64,000 bases of DNA, taken from positions 7,509,429 through 7,573,428 of the forward strand of contig JANVCC010000047.1 in NCBI GenBank assembly GCA_025345505.1, written 5' to 3'. Source of the DNA: Todiramphus chloris collaris (lineage: Eukaryota > Chordata > Aves > Coraciiformes > Alcedinidae). The stretch's first letter is position 1; every line of letters starts with the position of its first letter. Both the position numbers and the translations under genes were made by a program. Under the pieces are notes generated by a model. That model did no database searches. It was not told the DNA's origin and saw nothing but the letters and a program-made list of their open reading frames with translations. Of the stretch, positions 27,101 through 39,600 are shown one piece after another.

Positions 27101-27577
27101 GGATGTGCTCTTTTTTTTTTTCCTTTCAGAGTGCATCATGTATTCCCTCATGAAAACAGAATTTTTCTGTTAATTCTCTATTTAGTGGCCTTTCTAAAGT
27201 AAAAAACGTGACTCTGACCACAACTGCTGCCATCTACACGCACTCCAGCGTTCAAAGCGTGATTGAAAGAACAGAGAGTTTGGCAGATGATGCCTCTAGA
27301 GTTGTGAATGGTCCCTTGGATTTAGTAAGTGTTGTTATTAGTGTGTTTTAATTAACATCTTTCCCTTTCTCTGTTTGGGATAGTTGTTCTAATTGGTTTG
27401 GCACTTGCTGAAATTGGAGTCTTGTTGATGGAGGTGTGTATGGATGGCCCATCCTACCAGCTAGTATATGCTGTATCCTGACTCTGTACTCCAAGGTGGT
27501 AGTGGTACCAGATTTCATGTTCTGTTTACCTTGCTTTCTTTTTCTCTTTGTCACAGGTCCATTTTACCTTTCTTTCT

Positions 27578-27616
<39 letters not shown>

Positions 27617-30600
27617 TTGTTGTCTAATGCCGGTTTGCTGGGCCAAACTTCATTCTGAGTGTTTCTATCACTCACCTGACATACATTCCTATAAACTTAA
27701 GTTCCCAAGCCTCTGGCTCTTCCCTCCAACTTTGGAATTATTCAACCATTTCCTTATTTGTTCTGTCCTTCTTCCATTTTTATCTAAGTGTTCCCAACCA
27801 CAATTAACTTTGCTCAGTGAAGGACATTTCATAACCAGATGTGTATTTGTGCCTCACCTGCCAGTCTTCTTCCTTGCAAGATGATCAGGTTGTTATTGAA
27901 ACAGTAGATTAAGAAGACCTGGCCAGTTAAGTCTGACCTTATTATTTCATATTCTTCTATTTTCCCTCTTTTTACCTCTTTCTCTAAACTCAAGTGAGGA
28001 ATGGGCCATAGTTTACAAGTCCAAAGACAGAATGGGCCATGTTTTACAAGTGTCATGCAAATTACGCCTGGAGAAACAAATCTGTGACAATGAATTTACA
28101 TGATAGTGACCAAAATAGCTGGCACATTTGTAAGCTCCTATGTTATTTTCTAGCAGCCTTATTAAAGCTGTGTGCAGCATGAATCCTTCAAGGTACTTTT
28201 TCCCAGATTTTCCAGTAGGAGAAATGGATTAAAAGAACACTTTAGAAACAGCAGCTCTGAGATAATCTCACTATAAAGAGCTCAGTGCTGGGAATTTTGA
28301 CTTGAGCCTGGAACTAGAAGTGATGAAATTAGAATTTGATAGCTTTTGTTTCAGAGTCTTTTCTTCTCTTTCCTCTCTTTTCTCCCCTTCCCCCCACCCT
28401 TTTTCCTTGGGTTTTTTTCCTTTTTCCTTGGGTTTTTTCCCTTTTTCCTCGGGTTTTTTCCCTTTTTCCTCGGGTTTTTTNNNNNNNNNNTTTTTCCCTT
28501 TTTCCTCGGGTTTTTTCCCTTTTTCCTCGGGTTTTTTTCCTTTTTTTTAGTTGACACTTCATAAGGTAATAAATAGAATATCTCCTAAATAACAAGAACA
28601 TTCAGTACCTCTATGTAAACATTTGCAGATACTAGATGTTTTCACTTGAATTCCTATTATTCACGTATGGCAAGTGATGTCTGTGTTTTTCAGCCAGAGG
28701 AGTCTCTCAGTCTTCTTGGAAAAGAAACTCTACTGCTTACCTCCAAATTTCAAAGTGAAGCTAAAAATCTGAAGAAAAAAAATGAGGGTCAGTTCTTTAG
28801 ATTTCACATTTTTCTTGTTCTGTTTGGGGTTGGTTTGGGTGTTTTTAATGTGGGTGGCTTTTTGCCTGTTGGTTTGGGGTTTTTTGTGAATGAACATAAG
28901 CTAAGGTAAAACACTGCATAAGGCTATGTACATATTTTCATACAGTTAAGTTTAATGCATTATGGAGTCATGAAACATTTTACTTTTTTTTAGGTAAGAA
29001 TATATTTTTTTTCTCTGTTAAACATTAAAAAAAAAAAAAAAAAGCCTTCACTACACCTCATTGACCTCCAAGCAATGCTTTCTTTAATTGGCTGGTTTTC
29101 CCAAATTTTATGACTTAATTCTTCGGAGATTTTGCAGCAGCTAAACAAATATAGTTCTTCAAGAAGTCCATTCATCCAATTTTATCTAATAAAACATGGA
29201 TTACACAAGTATGTTGGGTGATCAATTTAAATAATAATCATTTTTACTCGTACTGAAATAAAATAACAAGCTGAACTTTTTTTTTCTGGTCAAAGTGCCT
29301 TTTGGCTGAGAGTCTTTCTGTGAATTCCCAAATCCTTTTGGGTTTTTTTTTTTGTTATTCCAAAGGTATTGGTAAGGCATTGAAGTCTGCACCATGGAAA
29401 TTCGAAAGCATTTTGAGCACAGACTTTGTGTAGGAGCAGAGGCTGGCCCTAGGGGAAACTGTGGACAAAATTGGACAGAAAGTGAATGTTTCAGAGAAAC
29501 TATAACTGTAAAGGGGTCTTTGCTTTTAATATCAATGGCTTTACAGATTTGTATAGGGTTTATGTAATTCAGGTGGACAGAATACACACCTTTTTTTGTT
29601 CCTTCTGTTCTAAATGTTGTTGTTTTCAGTCAGAGGGTTCTGCAAACAGATACTATATAAATGAAAAACACTTCTTTGGCTCCTATCAGATACCACAAAA
29701 ATTTAAAAAAACTAAAAAAAATTATGAGAGTTCATAATCATGGAATCTTTTTATTTTATAGCCTTTTCCTGACTCTGTTTCCACCAAACTGTCCAAAAAA
29801 GATAACTTTGAATGGAGCAGTGACAACAGGAGCTTATCTGTGCATACTGAATTCATTTTTCATTCCCTGTTTGTAAAGTGCTCTTTCTGTTAAAAAAAAC
29901 AACAACAAAAAACCAAGTTCCATTGATTAAATGAGTGCTTGTTATCCCCATACACAGGGTTTGTGTGGGTTCCATGGTATTTGTTTATGCATAGAAAAAT
30001 CACAGTAATTTCTTCCAACAGGCCTTTTATTTGGATTGAATGGGTTGAACAAAAAGGTAGAAAAGATTCAGGAAAGCACTAATAAACTTGTCAACCAGCT
30101 TAATGGTTCCCTGTTGACACTAAGAGCATTGCCTAATGGTAAGTGAAATGTATATTGACTTTCTCCTTATTACAGAACCATTTAGTACAAATGCAATAAA
30201 ATCCTGTTTGTTGTGATTGTAGAGGCCTAGCAATGAGCTGAACTGGAGACTCATTTAACCTCCTCCTTTTCAAGGAATATATTCCATGTGTTTTTTTTTT
30301 TCCCTTAGTAAACCCATGAGACGTAACTGGGTGATCATGTACTGTCCGTAATCTGATTTCTGTTTCACACTGATGTAAATCAGGAGAAACTCTGAAAGCA
30401 ATAGTTTTACACTGATAAGAGTGAATTTTTAGACTATTGAATCCCACATGGAAAGAAACTTATATATGGAACTGTGAGGTTTTGCTTTCTTCTGATAGCT
30501 TGTTTCAAAATCGCTTGTACTGCGCCGTGTATCTTAGCACCTGCATCTCCATTAGCATCTGCAATTTTTTTCTTGTTGTAAATGCTGCCACAGTTTAACC

Positions 30601-33600
30601 AATTAAACTGTTTTTGCTGTGCTTTTCCAAAACAAAATAATTCCCTTTAAAAGGTCATTGTTTTGGATAAAGGCAAGATCTAGAGCTCATGAAACTTAAG
30701 AGACCACATCATTGAAGTTGTGAATACTCACTAAGACTTTCTGCCTGGGTTGGTGGGTTGTACTGTACGTCCAGATTAGAATAAAATCATAGAATCATAA
30801 AATTGTTCTTGTTGGAAGAGATGTTTAAGATCATCAAGTCCAACTATTAACCCAGCACTGCCAGGTCACCATTGAATTGTGTCCCTCAGCACCACGTCAT
30901 GTGGGTGAACCTGCTTTGGATGAGATGATCTCCAGAGGTCTCTTCCAACTCCCACCATTCTGTGATTCTGCAGTTCTGCAGTCACTGCATTCTGTGCCTG
31001 TATTGTATATAAAGCTGGTTGTGAAAAGTAAAACATTTTTCCCTACAATTCAGAACTTGGATTAATCAAGTTTTTTAGATCAAAAAGCTTGAAAATCTAA
31101 ACCGACCAGCCTTAATTAAAATTGCTGCACATGCTATTACTCACTTGTGTGTAAAATCCTAAGCCATTCCTAAGCCATGGCACATTCAGCAATTAAGCAA
31201 AGTTACATCTCAAGTAGGTCTGGGTTTGGAGCATTCACAGATTGAAGAATAAAACAAACAAAAATAGAACTTTTTCTATGAAAGGAACATCATATCTGCC
31301 AGTATTTCTAGCATTCTCTCTGTATTTCTAACTGTGGTGTTATGAAGCCAGACATTTATTAGTCCCAAATATGTATGAAAGCTGTGAATTTTTATTCTTA
31401 TTATTATTTTTAACCTGGGAACTGTTTCAGGTACAAGGAAATTCATGCTTGAGCTGAAAGAGCTGGCTGTGGCAGCAAACACCAGTGCTGTGGTGGGTTT
31501 AAGTCACTTTGGGGATTTCAGTCAAAAGCTGCTGAATACTTCTTCTGCATTGTCCCGAGTTAATGACACGTTGAGGAAAACCAGTGAACTTATAACTGAT
31601 TCATCAAAAGCTGGTAAGTTTGCTGCTTCATTGCTCTTCAGAAATGTCACTGCTTGCAGAAGTCATACTAATATTGGTTTTAATAGACGTTAAATACAAG
31701 CCTGATGGACTGAAAGTTTCTTCTTGAATTCAATACAACTCTGCTAGAGACCTCTAGAGAGGTCACATGGGATGCCCTCAAGTGTGTACATTCCTTATCT
31801 TTTTCATTTATTCCTTATTCTGATCTTTAAGATTGCTGAAAACAAAGTGATCAGCCACAGACCCCTTGGCTGTGCCTTTTAGCGACGAGCAGTACGTTTC
31901 TCTTGCAACCTGCCTCAATGTTTCCTTTATGTCTTGGCAGCAATCACAGCTGAGAAACAAGTTAAAGAAGTGGAAGCCCAAGCAAGCCTTTTATTGGACA
32001 GGCTGAAACCTTTGAAAGTGCTGGAGGAGAACCTGAACAGGAACTTGTCTGAAATTAAAGAGCTCATCAGCCAGGCCCGCAAGCAGGCGGCATCTGTGAG
32101 TTCCATCACTCCAGGCTTAACTGGCTTCACTATCGCTGTTCACTTTCTTTGAGACAAAGCACCTAAAATTCACTGTCAAAGTACCTGGTTGTGCCACATT
32201 CTCTCTGGAGAAGCTCAAGAACCCTGACTGATGCTAACAACTTTCTGGCAGAGCTGTTGGTACATCTTGATACTTCTTATTGCAGTTTTGAGTTTGTCAG
32301 AACAGCGAGGCAGGAATTTATTTACTATTTCCCTTTGTTTCCTCCAAAAATACTGAAATATAGTATGTCAGAAAGCAATCACAGGTATTTTGGTGAGAGA
32401 GAGAGAGAGAGAGAAGTGAGATAATGATGCTGCCATTCTTTTTAACATGGGATATTAATTTCTAAGTTTATTTCAGAGATTGATCTGAGGTGCCTCCATT
32501 TAACATCAAAGATCATTACAAATTTTTTTAACAAGAGTGTTGATTCTATCAATAAATTTGCTATCTATGCCTCGCCATGTCCACATGTTCTTCTCTGCAA
32601 GAATCATTATGGTTGGAAAGGACCTTTAGGATCATCAAATCCAACCTTCATCCCAACATCTCCCTAACCACTAGACCGTAGCCTTAAGTGCTACATCTCG
32701 AAGCTGCATCAAGAAGCTGCTGTGCATCCAGCACCTACTCTAGTTGCAGATGTTCCTGCTGAGAGCAGGGGCGTTGAACTAGATGACCTTCCAAGGTCCC
32801 TTCCCACCCAAACCAGTCAGATTCTATGAATACTTGAAGACAAATAATATACTTGATTTTTTTATCTCTGCTCCTTCCATAAAGACAACAAACGTGAAGC
32901 AAGGGTACTACAGAGCTCATTAAATTGTGAGGGGAATGTAAAAATGACTGTGCACTCAGTAATTTTTGGTATGCTCTTTGACTTTAGTATGGGGATGTTA
33001 TTGTAAGGTTTAGGGAGGTTTTGTTTAAGAAAAAACAACAATAAACAACCAAAAAAGCCACCACCAACAACAAACCAAAAAAGCCAAAAACAACAACAAC
33101 AACAACAAAACCTAAAACAAAACAAAAGGCTTCCAGTTCCTTCTGCAAATCTCCTTAACTACATGGTTATTGCTTCTCTGTCACAGTCTACTGAAGCTTA
33201 ATGAATCCACTGCAGAAAAGAGGGAGCAGTGTTTTCTGAAGAGTCATAAACCACAGAGGTTCCTGGCAGCAAGAAAAGAAGTATCAGAAAAATCCCCTTT
33301 TCCAGTTTTGAGACTTTGTTCTGTGTTTTTCCTAAACTTTTACTAGGAGGAGAGAAACTTTCTGTATCTGTGTCCATACTGATATGCACACGTGTGCTTT
33401 ATCTATTTAGTTGATGGAGGAGTAATCAATGGAAGTTGATGAAGTCAAGGCTTTTCTGTTGTGAAAAAGGATTTTCTATCATTACACACTACCAAGCTCT
33501 GTGGAGTTTGTCTGCTTTTGGCTTGAATTGATGTCCTCTTAGTGCACTAGACAGTGGTCAGAGGAGTTGGTAGGATGACCAGTTTAGTGTAGTAGTGGCA

Positions 33601-36600
33601 CTGGTAGAGTTAGAAAACTGTTGGACTTTATGATCTTAAAAGTCTTTTCCAACTGTTGTGATTCTGTGACAACTGGAACAGGTATTTCTCTACTTATATT
33701 ACAATTTAAACTTTGAGATTGTTCACAAAGGTATACTTTTAATAACCATGTGAACTGTGTTGTTAAACTTCAAAATAACCAGAATTATTGTAGACTGTCT
33801 GCCTTTAATTTTTTTTTTTTAATCTCAATGTAGCCTAGATGTTTCCCCTTTTTTTTTTTTTTAAGGTTTTGAATTTCTATATCTTTATTTTTCTGATATT
33901 ATTACAGTGGCTTTTACAGATACACAGGGCTTCTCACCCAAGATTTATTGTTATTTTCTGAGGTATTTGAATAGTATCATTTACTGCTGTAAAATCTCTT
34001 GAGTGAATTATAATAGATTTCATTCTTTTCTATTTGTCGATCTTATTGCAAAGTGATACCTAGGGAGATTGCTGAGACCGAACCCAGGCAGAAATACTTT
34101 GTGGAAGTATCTCAGCAAACAGCTTGGTCAGGAGCTAAGTACGTATTCCAGAAATCTGTGCTGTGCTGAGACGTATTTAGATTCCATTTGTTCCCTTCCC
34201 CCCCCAGATTAAAGTTGCAGTGTCAGCAGACAGAGATTGCATCCGTGCCTACCAACCCCAAATTTCATCCACGAATTACAACACCTTAACACTTAATGTG
34301 AAAACCGCTGAACCAGACAACCTCCTTTTCTACTTGGGCAGCAATGGAAAGGTAACTTCCTGGTAACCATTTCCAGACTCTGATGGTAGTCAGATGTTTT
34401 CTCACAGAGGTGCTCCAGTCCCCTCATCGTCTTCATAGCCTCCACTGCAGTCTTTTCAGTAGTTCTCTCTGTCTCTTGAACTGGGGAGCCCAGAACTGGA
34501 CACAATACTCCAGAGGTGGCCTCACTAGGGCAGAGCAGAGAGGGAGGAGAACCTCCCTCAACCTGGTGCCCATACTCCAAACACTCCAGGAGATCATTGG
34601 CCCTTTTGGGCCCATTGCTGGCTCACGGTGAGCTTGTTGTCTCCCAGCACTTCTGGGACCTTCTCCACAGAGCTGCTTCCCAGCAGGTCACCCCCTCCCC
34701 TGTACTGGTGAAGGGGGTTATTCCTCCGGAGGTGCAGGAGCCTACACTTGCCCCTGTTGAACTTTGCTGCGACTGATGTTGCTAAAAGTCAACATCCCGT
34801 AATATGGGATGTAAGGGCATGAGTCTGGAAAGACTTTCTCCATGTTACCTGTTAAAATACGCAAGCCAGAAGCTACATGTTTGGTGCTATATATTCAAAT
34901 AAGCCCTACTGTTTTTCAGACAGACTTCCTTGCAGTGGAAATGCGGCGAGGTAAGGTAGCTCTTCTTTGGGATTTGGGCTCTGGGCCAACAAGAGTGGAA
35001 TACCCTGATTTTCAGATTGACAACAACAAGTGGCACAGAATACATGCAACCAGGTAATTAAAATGACAAAAGCATAGGTGTTGGGGAAGAAAATTATTAT
35101 TACATTTTTGATGAGACATCTGTATTGTAGAAGTGCCCAGCTACTTAAGAGAGTGAAGTTGGCATAAGCAACACAAATCATCTCCTGAGTTTTCCAGTGA
35201 CAATATTTCTGTTGTCTCTTAAAAAAGAGAAGCCAGTAGCATGTGTTGACTAAGCCTGCTGATTTCTAAAACTATTCATAACTTTTTGTACTTGGCAGGT
35301 TTGGAAGGACAGGTACACTCAGCATAGAGGAAATGAACTCCAATCAGAAGCCTTCATCTAAATCTGCGACCTCTCCGGGGACAGCCAGTGTACTGGATGT
35401 TAACAAATCAACCCGCATGTTTATTGGAGGACTTGGAGGGCAAATCAAGGTTATATTCTCAGAGCAATGTTCTCTAGAATGTTTTTAGCATGTTTGAGAT
35501 AGACTTTTGACTTAGAAATAATGACATGAATTGGTTACTTCTTTCAGAGTACCTGGAATTTCTCAGCACATAGCACAGAAACTACAACAGTTTTCTAGTG
35601 TCCTGAAGTTAATCATAGAATGTTCGGGGTTGGAAGGGACCTCTGGAGGTTGAGTCCAACCCCGCTGCCAGGGCAGCCCACACAGGAACAGATCCAGGCA
35701 GGTCTTGAAAGTCTCCAGAGAAGGAGACTCCACAGCCTCTCTGGGCAGCCTGTTCTGGGCTCTGTCATTCTCACAGTGAACAAGTTTTATCTCATGTTGA
35801 GGTGGAACTTCCTGTGCTTCACCTTTCTACCATTACCTCTTGTCCTATCCCAGGGCACCACTGAAAAGAGACTGGTCCCTTCTACTTGACACCACCCTTC
35901 AGATAGACATTACGAAGATCCCCTCCCAAGCTTCTCTTCTCCAGGCTAAACAGCCCCAGGGCTCTCAGCCTTTCCTCATCAGAGAGATGTTCCAGTCCCT
36001 TCAGCATCTTTGTAGCTCTCTGTTGGACTCTCTCCAGTATTTCCCTGTCCCTCTTGAACTGGGGAGCCTGGAACTGAGCACAATGTACTCCAGATGTGGT
36101 CTCACTAGTGCAGAGTAGAGAGGGAGGAGAACCTTCCTCAACCTGCTGGCCACACTCTTCTTTATGCACCCAATCCCCCATGGAAATTTTTGCATGAAGT
36201 GTAAAGCAGGACATGCTGTGTGTTCATGTGTGATCCACAGACATTATACAATGAATTTGAGTCTTGTTTCCTTCTTCCATTGCGGCGTTAATTTGCCGTT
36301 CTTATTTGTGCCACGAGTCATGGAAGTAGGTCAAGGACATCAGTATTCTCCTTTTTTCTTTTTTTTTTTTTTTTACCTGCTGCAAAGCTAATCTATTCTG
36401 ATTTACATGATAATTGTTAATAGTGATGCTAAAACCTGTTGTTCTTTCATTATGATTTACCCGTAATAAAGTTACTAGTTCAAGGAAAACGACCAAGGAA
36501 AAATTAGGCAGCATAATTTTCAGAGAACTTGGCATTAATTGTATTCATGAAGTGTTCCTTGTCTTGCAGAAGTCACCTGCTGTTAAGGTGACCCATTTCA

Positions 36601-39600
36601 AAGGGTGCATGGGAGAGACATCCCTGAACGGCAAGTCGATTGGTCTTTGGAACTACGTGGAAAGAGAGGGCAAGTGCAATGGCTGTTTTGGAAGGTACTT
36701 TGTCTCATTCACTCTTGGTCTTTTTTTTTTTCTTTCCCCACTGACAGAGTTAGTCATTTACACCTGTAATATATATTTCTGTGCTAGATAAAAGTAATTA
36801 ACTCAGACTAATTGCGGTATTTCATTGATCATGGGGTCATAGACTGGTTTGGGTTGGAAAGGACCTTTCAAGGTCATCTAATCCAACACCCCTGCAGGGA
36901 GCAGGGCCATCTGCAACTAGAGCAGGTTGCTCAGAGCCCCGGCCAACCTCACCTGCAATGGTGCCAGGGATGGGGCAGCGACCACCTCTCTGGGCAACCT
37001 GGGCCAGGCTCTCACCACCCTCAGTGGCAAAATTTTTTCCTTCTTTTTAGTCTAAATCCACCCTCAAACACAGTAATCTGGATGTGCCAGTGGTGTCAAA
37101 TCCATTGTATGGTATTTTATCACTTATTAATCACTTTTTCAGAGGAGTTTTATTGCTGTGGTCTGCTTTGTTCACTGAAAGCAGGGACTGCCAGTGAACC
37201 AGACTATTTTTGAACATTATCTTTCCAGGAATTTCCAGCAAGCCAAATTTATTGTTTCCCAGGATAAGAAACAGTATAAAACTCTCTTACCATAAAAAAG
37301 CCATAAAAAAGCCACTGAGCTTGCCACCATTTCTGTAACCATTGTGAGAGGGGATTGCAGACTGTACTGGGGTTGTGTCTAAGGAATTGAAAAGAAATAT
37401 CCCTGAGCATATTCACTTCTGTAGAATGTTTCCTGTAGAAACAGCAGAGGGTGCTGCTTGATTGCGCCAGAGGCTTTTTTCCAACTACTACTTTGCAGGG
37501 AAAGGGGCTGACAGAACATTGATTGTAAGCGTGATCACGTAAAGCATTTTGGTAAATGTCATGTTTTAAGTAAGAAGATTTACGTTGGAACAGTTTTGGG
37601 GTTTTTTTTTTCCCTTAAGAAATTGTGTTATTTTGTTTTGGTATTTTTATACATCAAGGAAAAATATTTTTTAATCTTGTATGCATCCTTCCCCATGGCT
37701 AAATCATGTATTGTGAGATTGTATAATGAAAGTGGCCTTTGGCTGGAATCCTTCAGTTATTCATAACACCAATTCAAGTCTCTTTCCACTCTTTTCTAAT
37801 CCTACTGCCTTGGGGGCTGCACCAACCAATCTTTTGGGTTTTTTTTTTTTTCTTATATTTTATATAAAAATGACTGGGAGAAAGCAACTCCTCCGTTAAG
37901 AAAAAATCTTTAACTTAAGTCGAAAATAACTGTTTTCTAATTCCACAGCCCACAGGATGAGGACACGTCATTCCATTTTGATGGCAGTGGCTACTCTGTT
38001 GTGGAGAAGGCGTTTCGCTCAACAGTGACTCAGATAATAATATTTTTCAGCACCTTTTCCCCCAACGGGCTGCTTCTGTATCTTGCTTCAAATGGCACTG
38101 TAAGGAAATGGGTCGGATTCTTAAGCTGTCAAAAGCTCTTTAGATCACTTGATGGTTTCTTGCTGCTTTCTTTTGTTATTTTTTTTCAGTTTACGTATAT
38201 TAAAACAAGTTAGTGCCTTTGGATAGATTATCACCTGTGATTGACATGATAAGCCAAAGGAATAAAAGCAGAAACCCCTGAGATAACTCTTTAGAGCAAA
38301 TATTCACATATCCTAAGGGCAAAATGAAGCCGTGAAAAGAATTCTTCATAATTTGCTTTAATGCTAGACTAGAATTAATGATTTTTTTTTTTTAGACTAC
38401 ACAAAAGAAAAACAGTAGGGAAAACAAACTAGTTCAATGGGAGGAACCTTTGCAGAATGTAAAATCTTTTGGAACTGAGCTTGCAGAAGGACAATATCAT
38501 ATTGAAGATGCACTTTAAATTAAACCCATAAGAGGAGAATTCAGTAAACTGAAACAAAGTCTATAAAGCTCCCTCCAACAGGAGTATAACCTAGACCCAT
38601 CTCCAGACCTTCATTGCTGTGTCATGCAGTTTCCCTGACCCAGAGCTGGTGGGTTTCTTTTCCTGAAGGAGGACAAAGCTTTGCTTGGAGACAGATTGTT
38701 TCAGAGTTGCTGCATTATTCATGTGCTTTATGTCTGAGCACGTTGCACAATGATTCCTAACTTCAGGTTTACAGTGCAGAGGGGGCACTTTTAATAAAAT
38801 TCAGGAAGTCTTTTCTTACTGCGTGGAGCTCTTTGCTTCTTGCAGAAAGACCATTGTAGTGCTTGATTGCTATGCTCATAGTCAAACCAAATTACTCTCA
38901 ACTTCATCCAAAAACCAAATAGCAAATTTGACATATATTATTTAAACTTTCCTCTGATGAGTAATCAAGGCTGATGATGCCTTTATATAAGAATAACAAC
39001 AAAACCAAACAAAAAGACACCCTTGTAGGTATGTGTAACTCAAGCTTCCTGAATGTAGCAAAGATGACTCTCTTGGACTTAATAAATAGTCCCCAGATAC
39101 AAGAGTTACCAAACCTTTTTTGCACAATAACCCAAGCCTGACAAGGATGCATCCTTTTGGAAGCTTTCGTTTCCAGGAATTTAATCTGTTGTTCGTTTGT
39201 TTTTGTTCTGTGTTTATTTTCTTGTTCCTCCCAGAGAGACTTCTTGTCCCTCGAGCTCGTTGATGGCAAAGTGAGACTAATGGTTGATCTAGGTTCAGGA
39301 CCTCTCACTCTGACAACAGAAAATCGTTACAACAACGGGACATGGTATAAAATTTCATTCAGTCGGAACAAGAAACAAGGTAGGCTACAGGCTGAAAAAA
39401 ACCCAAGGTGTCTGCACATTGACTAATAGAAATATCTAAGATAGCCCCTGGGAACATCACTGCAATCAGATGTGGTCACCTCTAATGCAGGTTCTTTAGA
39501 GTCCACACTCATGTTACTTGGGTTTCAGGAGGATAGCAACATAAATCTTGTTCTTGGTTTGGCACATCTTATAACGTGCAGAAACTGATGGACAAAAACA

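Noticed and set aside
28302-28601. Open frames on both strands with FPFSSGF-type or TRGKREK-type repeats
   Set aside because: Artefact of the 21-bp minisatellite: the period is a multiple of three and lacks stops, and the N gap sits inside.
36357-36376. T run upstream of w30 as a poly(A) tail of a reverse-strand gene copy
   Set aside because: No gene-like sequence precedes it on the minus strand; plain homopolymer.
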